Positions 7,747-15,871 of a stretch of DNA of 64,000 nt are shown one piece after another. The stretch comes from Phenylobacterium sp. GTDB lineage: Bacteria > Pseudomonadota > Alphaproteobacteria > Caulobacterales > Caulobacteraceae. The notes beneath the pieces are model-generated. The model saw only the letters and a program-made list of their open reading frames with translations. It was not told the origin of the DNA and made no database searches. The DNA is taken from contig NZ_JAICYI010000006.1 of the NCBI RefSeq assembly GCF_025934275.1, positions 1 to 64,000 of the forward strand, in the 5' to 3' direction. The position numbers were made by a program, and so were the translations under genes. Each line of letters opens with the position of its first letter. Position 1 is the stretch's first letter.

Positions 7747-8223
7747 TCAGCGGGTTTTCGCGTCAGGCGGCGGGGTGATCCTCACGACCAGATTCGTGCG
7801 GATACGCGCTCCGCTGGCCAACCTCAGGACCGCCGGGATCTGGTCCCCCGGCCGCTCGGCGTGCTTGAGGCCGATCAGCATGAGGTGCGCGCCGCCGGGC
7901 CCGAGCGTCAGCGCGCCGCCGGCCGGGATCTCCAGTCGGCGTACCGGCGCCATGGACATCACCCCGCCGGTCATCCCCGTGCGATGGATCTCCACCCGCG
8001 TGGCCGCAGGCGTCTCCGCCGCCACCAGGGCGTCGGCGGCGCGGCCGTGGTTGACCAGCGTCAGGAAGCCGGCGCCGGTGCCGCCGGCCGCGGCCGGCCT
8101 GCTCCACGCGTCACGGACCTCCATGCGGGCATGCGCCCCCTGCGCCGCCGCGGCTTGGCCGGCGAGGCCCAGGATCGCCGCGAGGCTCCAGGCGAGGCGA
8201 GGACGAGGATTCGGGAACATCAT
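7747..8223 (-). CDS. periplasmic copper chaperone, PCu(A)C family
   Basis: A 158-residue protein with an N-terminal signal peptide (cleavage near GQAAAA). The copper-binding signature H-x10-M-x21-H-x-M is complete: His in VEIHRTG, Met in MSMAPV, then HLM. Known family members hold Cu(I) in the periplasm and deliver it to cytochrome c oxidase, often with Sco. No oxidase or Sco gene is nearby, so it stands alone. It is convergent with hisG, from which the terminator at 7656-7694 separates it. Confidence 0.9.
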   Translation of the reverse strand: MMFPNPRPRLAWSLAAILGLAGQAAAAQGAHARMEVRDAWSRPAAAGGTGAGFLTLVNHGRAADALVAAETPAATRVEIHRTGMTGGVMSMAPVRRLEIPAGGALTLGPGGAHLMLIGLKHAERPGDQIPAVLRLASGARIRTNLVVRITPPPDAKTR

Positions 8224-8821
8224 GGCGGCTCTGTAGGCCTTCGCGCGGCTCTGACAAGCGCGCCTGCCCTCCCTGGGGCGAAGCGGCGCCGGAATGATGG
8301 CGCGGCGCGGCCTTAGGGCGAATCAGCCGGGCGCCGGAACCAAGCGCGGCCATGGACGTTGAAGGCCCATCGCTGCAGGGGCGGCGCGGGATCGAAGTGG
8401 GGCGTATGGGCCTGTTGCGTTACAGCGCGAACGGCAGCATCAGCGTGAGGGTCAATCCCGCTGCGCCGCTCTCGCGCTGCGGCGTCGCAAGAGCTTCCAA
8501 AATATTAACAATGACTTCGCAAATGGTCTGTCAGGATGGCCCTGGTTCGCGCCGAGGTGAAGGCCGAGAAATCGACCGACGGCTCGGCGGTTTCGGCGGA
8601 CGCCAGGAGCATCGAGACCTGAGATTGGAGGGCTCCGCCATCCGCCGCCGCGTTGATTGCAGGCGTGGAGGTCGTATAGCGTCCTGGCTTGGGTCGAGCG
8701 GCTTTGGGAGATTGCGGTCTGAGTGTGGCTTCAGCGACACTTACGCAACCGACGGGCCTTGATATAAACCGTGCTGGGTCAAATGGCCGCAGCAGTGAAG
8801 GGCAACGAGAGGGCTTTGAGA
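8224..8821. other. 598-base region without a supported gene
   Basis: It lies between the copper chaperone (divergent start) and the OmpA-like gene. Open frames exist on both strands but have shadow-like arginine- and serine-rich composition and no domain. A short less GC-rich stretch around 8500-8525 (AAAATATTAACAATG) interrupts it. A TATAAA-like element at 8763-8768 could serve the OmpA gene. It may hold promoters for the two divergent genes or decayed coding sequence. Confidence 0.4.
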
Positions 8822-10030
8822 ATGAAATTCAAACTCCTGGCGGGAGCCGCCTTGATCGCGGTCTTCACCGCCTCCAGCGCTGCCGCGCAGGTTGGCTGGT
8901 ACGGCGCCGCGGATCTCGGCTACCACTGGCCGGACGCGTGGAAGGGCACGTCGAGCAACAACGCTGCGAACGGCATCCCCTTCACCTGGAACTTCGACCA
9001 GAAGAACGACTGGGCCGGCTTCGCCCGCGTTGGCTATCAGGTCAGCGACCACTGGCGGGTCGAGCTCGAGGTCGGCTACCGGCCCGGCGAGGTCGAATCG
9101 GTCCGCGGCGGCTCGAACCAGGCGGTTCTTGGCCTCTGCACCCCCGCCGTCACCCGTACGGCTGCGGCGCCGAGATGCGGATCGCCCAATGGCGACATGC
9201 AGTCCTGGACCGTCATGGGCAACGTCCTCTTTGACATCCTGCCCAGCTCGAGCCTGGATCCGTTCATCGGCGCCGGCGTCGGCGTGAACCACCTCTCGAT
9301 GCACGTCGACGGCCAATTCTCCAACGTCACCGGCGTCATCACCGGCACGCCGAGCGGCGGGGCCAATCCCGCGCTTCAGAACCTGCATATCGGCGATGAC
9401 GACACCGCCTTCGCCTGGCAGTTGATCGGCGGCGTCGCCTGGCGGGCGACCGATCGCCTGAACGTGGACCTGACCTATCGCTATCTGGACGGTTCGGACC
9501 TCACCTTCGCTTCGACGGGCACGGCGGCGCTGCAGCCCGGCAAGTTCCAAGGCAAGTACAAGGATAACTCGGTGACGCTGGGGCTGCGCTACTCGTTTGC
9601 TGCGCCGCCGCCTCCGCCTCCGCCGCCTCCGCCGCCTCCTCCGCCTCCGCCGCCGCCTCCGCCTCCGCCGCCGCCGCCTCCGCCGCCGGCCTTCGAGGCG
9701 AAGCAGTTCATCGTCTACTTCCCCTTCGACCAGTACATCCTGACGCCGGAAGCGCAGCAGGTGGTGCAGGAAGCGGCCAACTACGCCAACCAGGGTCACG
9801 CGACCAAGGTGGTGGTGGTCGGCCACACCGACACCTCCGGCTCGGACGCCTACAACGTGCGTCTGTCGGAGCGCCGCGCGAAGGCGGTGGCCGATGCGCT
9901 GGTGGGCCTCGGCGTCAACCAGTCCGCCCTGGCGGTCGACTGGAAGGGCGAGAAGGACCTCGCAGTCCAGACGCCCGATGGCGTGAAGGAGCCGCTGAAC
10001 CGCCGCTCGACGATCGACATCAACTTCTGA
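8822..10030 (+). CDS. OmpA-family outer membrane beta-barrel protein with poly-proline hinge
   Basis: Starting at MKFKLLAGA (GAGAGG ribosome-binding sequence upstream) it has 402 residues. A signal peptide is cleaved near SSAAAQ. An eight-strand-type beta-barrel covers about residues 24-260 and ends in an aromatic strand (GLRYSF). A hinge of 28 consecutive prolines follows. The C-terminal OmpA domain, which binds peptidoglycan, carries the family's VVVGHTDTSGSDAYN and LSERRAKAVADAL. It anchors the outer membrane to the cell wall. A pair of cysteines (CTPAVTR...PRCG) sits in one extracellular loop. A strong terminator follows, so it is a single-gene unit. Confidence 0.93.
   Translation: MKFKLLAGAALIAVFTASSAAAQVGWYGAADLGYHWPDAWKGTSSNNAANGIPFTWNFDQKNDWAGFARVGYQVSDHWRVELEVGYRPGEVESVRGGSNQAVLGLCTPAVTRTAAAPRCGSPNGDMQSWTVMGNVLFDILPSSSLDPFIGAGVGVNHLSMHVDGQFSNVTGVITGTPSGGANPALQNLHIGDDDTAFAWQLIGGVAWRATDRLNVDLTYRYLDGSDLTFASTGTAALQPGKFQGKYKDNSVTLGLRYSFAAPPPPPPPPPPPPPPPPPPPPPPPPPPPPAFEAKQFIVYFPFDQYILTPEAQQVVQEAANYANQGHATKVVVVGHTDTSGSDAYNVRLSERRAKAVADALVGLGVNQSALAVDWKGEKDLAVQTPDGVKEPLNRRSTIDINF
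9605..9688 (+). repeat. 84-bp CCG/CCT trinucleotide repeat encoding 28 prolines
   Basis: 28 consecutive proline codons use only CCG and CCT in irregular order. It forms the hinge between barrel and peptidoglycan-binding domain of the OmpA protein. The opposite strand reads as a long poly-arginine frame, which is an artefact. Such tracts can change length by replication slippage. Confidence 0.95.
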
Positions 10031-10057
10031 TCGCGATCGTTCGGACGGAAGCTAACG

Positions 10058-10086
10058 GGAGCCCGGCCGTACGGCCGGGCTCCTTT
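10058..10086 (+). terminator. Rho-independent terminator after the OmpA gene
   Basis: A perfect 26-base palindrome, GGAGCCCGGCCGT (10058-10070) with its complement (10071-10083), is followed by TTTCCT. It lies 27 bases after the OmpA stop. Confidence 0.85.
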
Positions 10087-10203
10087 CCTATGGGGCTCTG
10101 ACCGGAGCGAACGGCCCTCCGGCGGCGTCAGCCCAGGCAGCCATTAGTCGCGCTTTGCGTTCCCTGCCTCGGTCCGCCGCGATCCGGCGCCCGGGGAGAG
10201 CGC

Positions 10204-11991
10204 ATGACCTATCACCAGGCCCTGGCCTTCGGCTTGGTCGTCGTCACTATCGCGTGCTTCATCTGGGGGCGCTTCCGCTACGACCTCGTTTCGCTGTTCG
10301 CCCTCCTCGCCTCCGTGGCGCTGGGCCTCGTGAAGCCCGCCAACGCCTTCGCAGGTTTTTCCAACGACGTTGTGGTGATCATCGCCTGCGCCCTTGTGGT
10401 CAGCGCCGGCTTCGGCAAGTCCGGCCTGATCGAAGCCCTGCTGCGCCCGATCACGCCCCGCCTGAAGAGCGCCCGCAGCCAGGCGCCGGTGTTCGTCACG
10501 GCCGTGACCCTTCTCTCCATGGCCACCAAGAACGTGGGCGCGCTCGCCATCATGATGCCGATCGCCACCCAGACCGCGCGGCGGACCGGCACGCCGGTGT
10601 CGCGCCTCTTGATGCCGATGTCGTTCGGGTCGCTGCTGGGCGGCCTCGTGACCCTGGTCGGAACGTCGCCGAACATCATCGTCTCGCAGGTGCGCCAGGA
10701 ACTCTACGGCAAGCCGTTCGGCATGTACGACTTCGCCCCGGTGGGCCTGGGTCTCGCCGCCATGGGCGTGGTCTTCCTGGTCTTCGCCTACCGCCTGCTG
10801 CCGCACGCCCGCACGGGCGCCAAGACGATGGACGCCGTGCTCGAGGCCAAGCCCTACGTGACCGAGGTGGCCGTACCCGAGGACTGGGCGCCGGAGAAAC
10901 GCCGCATCGCGGACCTGCAGCATCTGGCCGAGGGGCGGGTCTCGGTGATGGCCCTGCTGCGCGGCGGCAGCCGCCGGAGCGAGCCGCACGCCAACACCCG
11001 CCTGCAGGCCGGCGACGTCCTGCTGCTCGAGGGCGAGCAACAGGCGCTGGACGCCATCATCTCCCGCGCCAAGCTCAAGCTCACGCGCTCGGATCGCCCC
11101 GTGCTCATGGAGCAGCCCACCGACGAAGTGCGCGTCGTCGAAGGCGTCATCGAGCTGGACTCCATCCTGGCGGGCCAGTCCGCCGCCAAGCTCGATCTGC
11201 ATGGGCAGTATGGCGTGAACCTGCTGGCGGTGAGCCGCAGCGGCTATCGGCTGAGGCTGAACCAGACGCTCCGCAGCGTTCGCTTGCGGGTCGGCGATAT
11301 CGTCATCCTGCAGGGCGGCGAGCGCAACCTCCCGGGCGCGCTGGAGGATCTCGGCGTGCTGCCGTTGGCCGAGCGCAACGTCAGGCTCGGCGGCTTCCGC
11401 CGCGCGCTCGCGCCGGCCGCCATTCTCGCGGCCGCCATGCTCTCGATCGCCTTCCACCTGGCGCCGGTGGCGATCGCCTTCTTCGCCGCCGCCGTCGCCA
11501 TGCTGGCGTTCGGCGGCCTGCGCGTGCGCGAGGCCTACGCCGCTCTCGACGGCCCGGTGCTGGTGCTGATCGCCGCCCTGATTCCGGTGGGCGAGGCGAT
11601 CCATGCGACCGGCGGGGCCGACCTCGCGGCGGGCTGGCTTTCGCAGATCCTCGGTCCGACGCCGCCGCTCGTCGGTCTGGGCGCGCTCATGCTCCTGGCG
11701 ATGATCAGCGCGCCGTTCATGCACAATGCCCCCACCGTCCTGGTCTTCGCGCCGATCGCCGCCGGTTTCGCCGAGCGGCAGGGCCTGCATCCGGATCCGT
11801 TCCTGATGGCGGTGGCGGTGGGCGCGGCCTGCGACTTCCTCACGCCCATCGGCCACCAGTGCAACACCCTGGTCATGGCGCCTGGCGGCTACCGGTTTTC
11901 GGACTACCCACGGTTGGGCGCGCCCCTGAGCGTCCTCGTGCTGGTTGCCGGCACTCTGCTGATCGCCGCGGTCTGGCCGCTCAGGGGGTGA
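10204..11991 (+). CDS. SLC13 (DASS)-type permease with two RCK_C domains
   Basis: A 595-residue inner membrane transporter. N-terminal membrane half: helices from MTYHQALAFGL, with the family's ALVVSAGFGKSG and GTSPNIIVSQ regions. Then come two cytoplasmic TrkA-C (RCK_C) regulatory domains at about residues 220-385 (recognisable in RLQAGDVLLLEGE and RLRVGDIVILQGG). The C-terminal membrane half carries the second hairpin region (MHNAPTVLVFAP). Family members carry dicarboxylates, citrate or sulfate with Na+ or H+; the substrate cannot be told from sequence. It is flanked by a terminator upstream and the nrdA promoter downstream, so it is probably monocistronic. Confidence 0.87.
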   Translation: MTYHQALAFGLVVVTIACFIWGRFRYDLVSLFALLASVALGLVKPANAFAGFSNDVVVIIACALVVSAGFGKSGLIEALLRPITPRLKSARSQAPVFVTAVTLLSMATKNVGALAIMMPIATQTARRTGTPVSRLLMPMSFGSLLGGLVTLVGTSPNIIVSQVRQELYGKPFGMYDFAPVGLGLAAMGVVFLVFAYRLLPHARTGAKTMDAVLEAKPYVTEVAVPEDWAPEKRRIADLQHLAEGRVSVMALLRGGSRRSEPHANTRLQAGDVLLLEGEQQALDAIISRAKLKLTRSDRPVLMEQPTDEVRVVEGVIELDSILAGQSAAKLDLHGQYGVNLLAVSRSGYRLRLNQTLRSVRLRVGDIVILQGGERNLPGALEDLGVLPLAERNVRLGGFRRALAPAAILAAAMLSIAFHLAPVAIAFFAAAVAMLAFGGLRVREAYAALDGPVLVLIAALIPVGEAIHATGGADLAAGWLSQILGPTPPLVGLGALMLLAMISAPFMHNAPTVLVFAPIAAGFAERQGLHPDPFLMAVAVGAACDFLTPIGHQCNTLVMAPGGYRFSDYPRLGAPLSVLVLVAGTLLIAAVWPLRG

Positions 11992-12123
11992 CGGCGCCGT
12001 TCACAGTCGCGTGAGCGCGGATATTCCGCGGCGGTCCAAAGCCTGGGCCTGCCGAGGCGCCGGCGCACGCGTTAACCTCTTGTTTACGAAAAAAGCTGGG
12101 GGCGGACGGCCCGCCTCATTGAC

Positions 12124-12190
12124 GACTCCTTAGGCACTGTGTCCCCATATGTGGGTTGTCTGGGCTCCCGGGCCCACAACATATTGTTGG
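12124..12190 (+). promoter_or_regulatory. nrdA upstream region with two putative NrdR-like boxes
   Basis: Two imperfect palindromes, CCCCATATGTGGG (12143-12155) and CACAACATATTGTTGG (12175-12190), have centres about 34 bases (three helical turns) apart, resembling paired NrdR boxes. The second shares ACAACATAT with ACAACATCT before nrdB. A GANTC site (GACTC, 12124-12128), the CcrM methylation sequence, lies just upstream. NrdR is the general repressor of ribonucleotide reductase genes; its binding here is inferred. Confidence 0.5.
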
Positions 12191-12244
12191 GCGAGCAGAT
12201 CGGGGCCGGGGGAGCCACCGCCTGCATAGTAGGGTTTGGGGACG

Positions 12245-14104
12245 ATGAGCGAAGCGGCGAAGGTTGGGGTTGCCGAAACGGCGGACCGGGGCCAGAGGCG
12301 GCCCGAGCGGCCGCAGCTGCAGCTGGTCAGGAAGGTCGAGGTCGACCGTACGCGCGATGCGCTGCTGACCGATTTCGGCAAGACGACGCTGGAGGACCGC
12401 TATCTGCTGCCGGGCGAGTCCTACCAGGACATGTTCGCCCGCGTCGCCACGGCCTTCGCCGACGACGCCGAGCACGCCCAGCGCATCTACGACTACATCT
12501 CGAACCTGTGGTTCATGCCGGCCACGCCGGTGCTGTCAAACGGCGGCGCCGGGCGGGGGCTGCCGATCTCCTGCTTCCTGAACGCCGTGCCGGACAACCT
12601 GGAAGGCATCGTCGGGGTCTGGAACGAGAACGTGGCCCTGGCCTCCAACGGCGGCGGCATCGGCACCTATTGGGGCGGCGTCCGCTCGATCGGCGAGAAG
12701 GTGAAGGCCGCGGGCCAGACCAGCGGCATCATCCCTTTCATCCGGGTGATGGACTCGCTCACCCTTGCGATCAGCCAGGGGTCCCTGCGGCGCGGCTCCG
12801 CCGCCGTCTATCTCGACGTCCACCATCCCGAGATCGAGGAGTTCCTGGAGATCCGCAAACCCTCGGGCGACTTCAACCGCAAGTCGCTCAACCTGCACCA
12901 TGGAATCTCGGTCACCGACGAGTTCATGGAGGCGGTGCGCGAGGGCGCCCCGTTCGGGCTGCGCTCGCCGAAGACCGGCGAGGTGATCCGCGAGGTGGAC
13001 GCCCGCAGCCTATGGCAGAAGATTCTCGAGATCCGCCTGCAGACCGGCGAGCCCTACCTGATCTTCGCCGACACCGTGAACCGGGCGATGCCGCAGCACC
13101 AGCGCGAGCTCGGACTGTCGGTGCGGCAGTCCAACCTCTGCTCGGAGATCATGCTGCACACCGGCAAGGATCACCTCGGCGAGGAACGGACCGCGGTGTG
13201 CTGCCTGTCCTCGGTGAACGCCGAGAAGTTCCTCGAGTGGCGCGACCATCCGAGCTTCATCGAGGACGTCATGCGCTTCCTCGACAACGTGCTTGAAGAC
13301 TTCATCCAGCGCGCCCCGCCGGAGATGAAGAACGCCGTCTACGCCGCGCAGCGGGAGCGATCCGTCGGCCTCGGCCTGATGGGTTTCCATTCCTTCCTGC
13401 AGAGCCAGAACGTGCCCTTCGAGAGCGCGCTCGCGAAGAGCTGGAACATGCGGCTGTTCAAGACCTTGCGGCGCCAGTGCGATGCGGCGTCCCGCACGCT
13501 GGCGGCCGAGCGCGGCCCCTGTCCGGACGCCGCCGACCGCGGGGTGATGGAGCGCTTTTCCCACAAGCTCGCGATTGCGCCCACCGCCTCGATCTCGATC
13601 ATCTGCGGCGGGACGAGCGCAGGCATCGAGCCGATCCCGGCCAACATCTACACGCACAAGACCCTCTCAGGGTCATTCGCGGTGAAGAACCCGTATCTCG
13701 AGCGGTTGCTTCAGGAAAAGACCCAGGACACGCCGGCGGTCTGGGACTCCATCCTGCAGAACGAGGGATCCGTTCAGCACCTCGACTTTCTGAGCCAGGA
13801 CGAGAAGAACGTCTACAAGACCGCCTTCGAAATCGATCAGCGGTGGGTCGTGGAGCTCGCGGCCGATCGCACGCCGGATGTCTGCCAGTCCCAGTCGGTC
13901 AATCTGTTCCTTCCGGGTGACATCCAAAAATGGGACCTGCACATGCTTCACTGGACGGCGTGGGAGCGGGGGTGCAAGTCGCTCTATTATCTGCGCTCCA
14001 AGTCGGTGCAGCGGGCGGCGCACGCGGGGGGCGAGGCGGCCGCGGCGCTGCACAACCCAAGCGGCGAGAAGACCGACTACGAGGAGTGCCTCGCCTGCCA
14101 ATAG
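12245..14104 (+). CDS. nrdA: ribonucleoside-diphosphate reductase, alpha subunit (class I)
   Basis: The large subunit makes deoxyribonucleotides from ribonucleotides. From MSEAAKV it has 619 residues. Visible active-site parts are the SCF cysteine (residue 110), the radical cysteine in QSNLCSEI (C299, with the flanking Asn and Glu), a second cysteine in the CCLSSVN motif, and a C-terminal CLACQ redox pair that re-reduces the site. The N-terminal ATP-cone that gives dATP inhibition in E. coli NrdA is missing: the protein goes directly into the catalytic fold (LTDFGKTTLEDRYLLPGE). It is not in an operon with nrdB, which lies 1.8 kb downstream. Confidence 0.93.
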   Translation: MSEAAKVGVAETADRGQRRPERPQLQLVRKVEVDRTRDALLTDFGKTTLEDRYLLPGESYQDMFARVATAFADDAEHAQRIYDYISNLWFMPATPVLSNGGAGRGLPISCFLNAVPDNLEGIVGVWNENVALASNGGGIGTYWGGVRSIGEKVKAAGQTSGIIPFIRVMDSLTLAISQGSLRRGSAAVYLDVHHPEIEEFLEIRKPSGDFNRKSLNLHHGISVTDEFMEAVREGAPFGLRSPKTGEVIREVDARSLWQKILEIRLQTGEPYLIFADTVNRAMPQHQRELGLSVRQSNLCSEIMLHTGKDHLGEERTAVCCLSSVNAEKFLEWRDHPSFIEDVMRFLDNVLEDFIQRAPPEMKNAVYAAQRERSVGLGLMGFHSFLQSQNVPFESALAKSWNMRLFKTLRRQCDAASRTLAAERGPCPDAADRGVMERFSHKLAIAPTASISIICGGTSAGIEPIPANIYTHKTLSGSFAVKNPYLERLLQEKTQDTPAVWDSILQNEGSVQHLDFLSQDEKNVYKTAFEIDQRWVVELAADRTPDVCQSQSVNLFLPGDIQKWDLHMLHWTAWERGCKSLYYLRSKSVQRAAHAGGEAAAALHNPSGEKTDYEECLACQ

Positions 14105-14266
14105 GGGCTGGCCCAGGTCTTGCAAGGTCCAGTTTGAGACAGGTCAACGCGCCCGGCGCCGCAGCTTGGCAATGATGCGGAACTAGTTCGCCGGTTGCGC
14201 CTTAGCTTCCTGGAACCTTTGCAGCGCGGCCGCCGCGGTGCAGGAGCCGGGCTGGGAGACGTACGG

Positions 14267-14953
14267 ATGCGGCGAGCGCCTATTCTCGCCATCGTCTTGA
14301 GTTGCGCCGCAGGCTCGGCGCTGGCGGCGCCGCAAGGTTCGCCGCTCGTCCCAACCGCCCAGGCGCTGGCCGAAGCCGCCTTCGCCCCGGGCGCCGCGCC
14401 CGCCGACAACGATCCCATCGGCCGCCTGCTGGACCACAATTCCGCCTGGGCGATCGGCAGCCCCGCCGCCGACACCATGCGCGTCTCGATCGGCAGGTTC
14501 TCGTTCGGCGCCGCCGGCGTGGCCGTCGACGTCGAGCCGCACGCCGGCCTGGGCTTCGACTCCTACGGAGAGAGCTCGGCCGAGGCCGGCGCCACCGTCC
14601 AGCTGTCCCGCGCGGACCTGGCGGGCGAGCGGCTGAAGGCCATGGGCGTGCGCGACGGGGCCGAATTCGGCGGCCAGGGCCGCTGGTACATCTTCGCCGC
14701 GGCCAGCGGCCGGGCCGTCGGCCTCAACATGCTGCACGGCGAGCAGGGCTGGAACCGCGCCGGCTGGTCCACCGACCCGACCTCGCGGCTGGTCGGCGAC
14801 ACCCAGGTGGGCGTCGGCTGGCGCAAGGGCGCGCTGCAGTCCTCGGTCGGCTTCGTGCACCGCGAGGTGAAGGGCGAGCACCTGCTGCGGGGGATCGACC
14901 CGCACGCCGATTCGCTGGTCGCCTTCTCGCTCTCGGTCAAGCCGCGGCCCTAG
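14267..14953 (+). CDS. outer membrane protein, LpxR-like (DUF2219-type)
   Basis: From MRRAPILAI (GGGAG upstream) it has 228 residues. A signal peptide (cleavage near SALAAP) precedes a region with amphipathic beta-strands. The part RWYIFAAASGRAVGLN ... STDPTSRLVGDTQVG ... SVGFVHREVKGEH resembles the C-terminal half of lipid A 3'-O-deacylase LpxR-type barrels. The protein is short for a full LpxR (about 300 residues), so activity is uncertain and it may be a barrel relative only. It ends tail-to-tail with the GST gene, sharing the four bases CTAG. Confidence 0.55.
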   Translation: MRRAPILAIVLSCAAGSALAAPQGSPLVPTAQALAEAAFAPGAAPADNDPIGRLLDHNSAWAIGSPAADTMRVSIGRFSFGAAGVAVDVEPHAGLGFDSYGESSAEAGATVQLSRADLAGERLKAMGVRDGAEFGGQGRWYIFAAASGRAVGLNMLHGEQGWNRAGWSTDPTSRLVGDTQVGVGWRKGALQSSVGFVHREVKGEHLLRGIDPHADSLVAFSLSVKPRP

Positions 14954-15603
14954 CCTTCCCAGCCCTCCTCGAACGGCATCCGCTCGGCCCACAGGGCGGC
15001 GAGCCGCGGCTCGGCGTCGACGCGCCTCACCACCTCGGCCATCTTCGGCGCGACCTCATAGAAGCGCCTGCGACCGATGATCCAGCGCGAGATCACGGTC
15101 ACGTAGATATCCAGCACGCTCATCCGCGCGCCCGCGATCCACGGAGAGGGCTCGACCTGCGCGTCCATCATGCGCCAGCAGTCGGCGACGCGCTCGCGGG
15201 TCCGCGCCTTGATCACCGCCTCGGCCGCCGGCCCGGCGGCCAGCCGGCTCGGCACGTCGCGCACCCAGCACATCGAATAGATCTGCGCCGGCACATAGAT
15301 CATCCAGCGCAGGAACTGCGCGCGCTCGGGCGCATCGGCGGGCGGCGCGAGCCGGGCTTGCGGGTGCGCCTCCGCCAGGTAGAGCAGGATCGCGGCGCTC
15401 TCGGTGATCACCTCGCCCGAGGCAAGCACCAGCGCCGGCAGCTGCCGCTGCGGGTTCAGCCGCCCCGCCTCGGCGTCGGTCTGGACGTCATACCAGTTGG
15501 CAAGGTCGCGCAGCTCGTAGGGCGCCCCGATCAGCGTGAGCGCCGCCTCGACCGGGACCGAGCCCGAGCCCTTGGCGCCCCAGACGACGTATTCGGAAGC
15601 CAT
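14950..15603 (-). CDS. glutathione S-transferase family protein
   Basis: A 217-residue cytoplasmic enzyme. The start is supported by an excellent ribosome-binding sequence (AGGAGGGA) seven bases before the ATG. The N-terminal thioredoxin-like domain carries the family's cis-Pro (QLPALVL) and TESAAILLYLAEAHP. An all-helical C-terminal domain includes the conserved SVLDIYVTV region. It conjugates glutathione or acts as peroxidase/isomerase; the substrate is unknown. It sits between nrdA and nrdB on the opposite strand and separates the two reductase genes. Confidence 0.88.
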   Translation of the reverse strand: MASEYVVWGAKGSGSVPVEAALTLIGAPYELRDLANWYDVQTDAEAGRLNPQRQLPALVLASGEVITESAAILLYLAEAHPQARLAPPADAPERAQFLRWMIYVPAQIYSMCWVRDVPSRLAAGPAAEAVIKARTRERVADCWRMMDAQVEPSPWIAGARMSVLDIYVTVISRWIIGRRRFYEVAPKMAEVVRRVDAEPRLAALWAERMPFEEGWEG

Positions 15604-15638
15604 CGACGTCCCTCCTGCGTGGCGCTCGCACGGCTCGC

Positions 15639-15675
15639 TTCCTCCTCGATGGAGGAAGGGCCAGGGATGGTGGCG
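15639..15675 (+). repeat. 37-bp intergenic repeat, copy A
   Basis: TTCCTCCTCGATGGAGGAAG and the following GGCCAGGGATGGTGGCG recur almost exactly at 16979-17014. The first part folds as a 7-bp hairpin (TTCCTCC / GGAGGAA). It lies upstream of nrdB in the same orientation as copy B. Probably a dispersed intergenic repeat of this genome. Confidence 0.75.
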
Positions 15676-15809
15676 GCGGCAGGGCGGCCACGGCAAGTCC
15701 CAAGCGACGCAGGCGCCACGTGCGTCCGCTGCGACGCCTCCGTGTCCGCACCACCACCCTCCTGCATTGAGGATGAGGGACGTCATTCGGCCCCATCCCC
15801 AGACAATTC

Positions 15810-15852
15810 ACAACATCTTGGGCCGGAGCGGCAATTTCGCGCTAGATGTTGT
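15810..15852 (+). promoter_or_regulatory. putative NrdR-like operator of nrdB
   Basis: ACAACATCT (15810-15818) and its exact inverse AGATGTTGT (15844-15852) lie 20-60 bases before the nrdB ATG, about three helical turns apart. The motif ACAACAT also occurs in the nrdA upstream region, which supports common regulation. Confidence 0.5.
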
Positions 15853-15871
15853 CAGTTTCGGTGTTAGCGTG

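Noticed and set aside
8352-8762. 136-codon frame in the gap before OmpA
   Set aside because: Composition is Arg/Gly/Ser-rich without fold or motif, no ribosome-binding sequence, and codon use unlike neighbouring genes.
9601-9690. Repeat block considered as CRISPR or tandem satellite
   Set aside because: No spacers; it is a coding trinucleotide repeat within a single gene.
8741-9826. Long minus-strand frame with a poly-arginine run
   Set aside because: It is the complement of the OmpA gene; the arginine run is the reverse of the CCG/CCT proline repeat.
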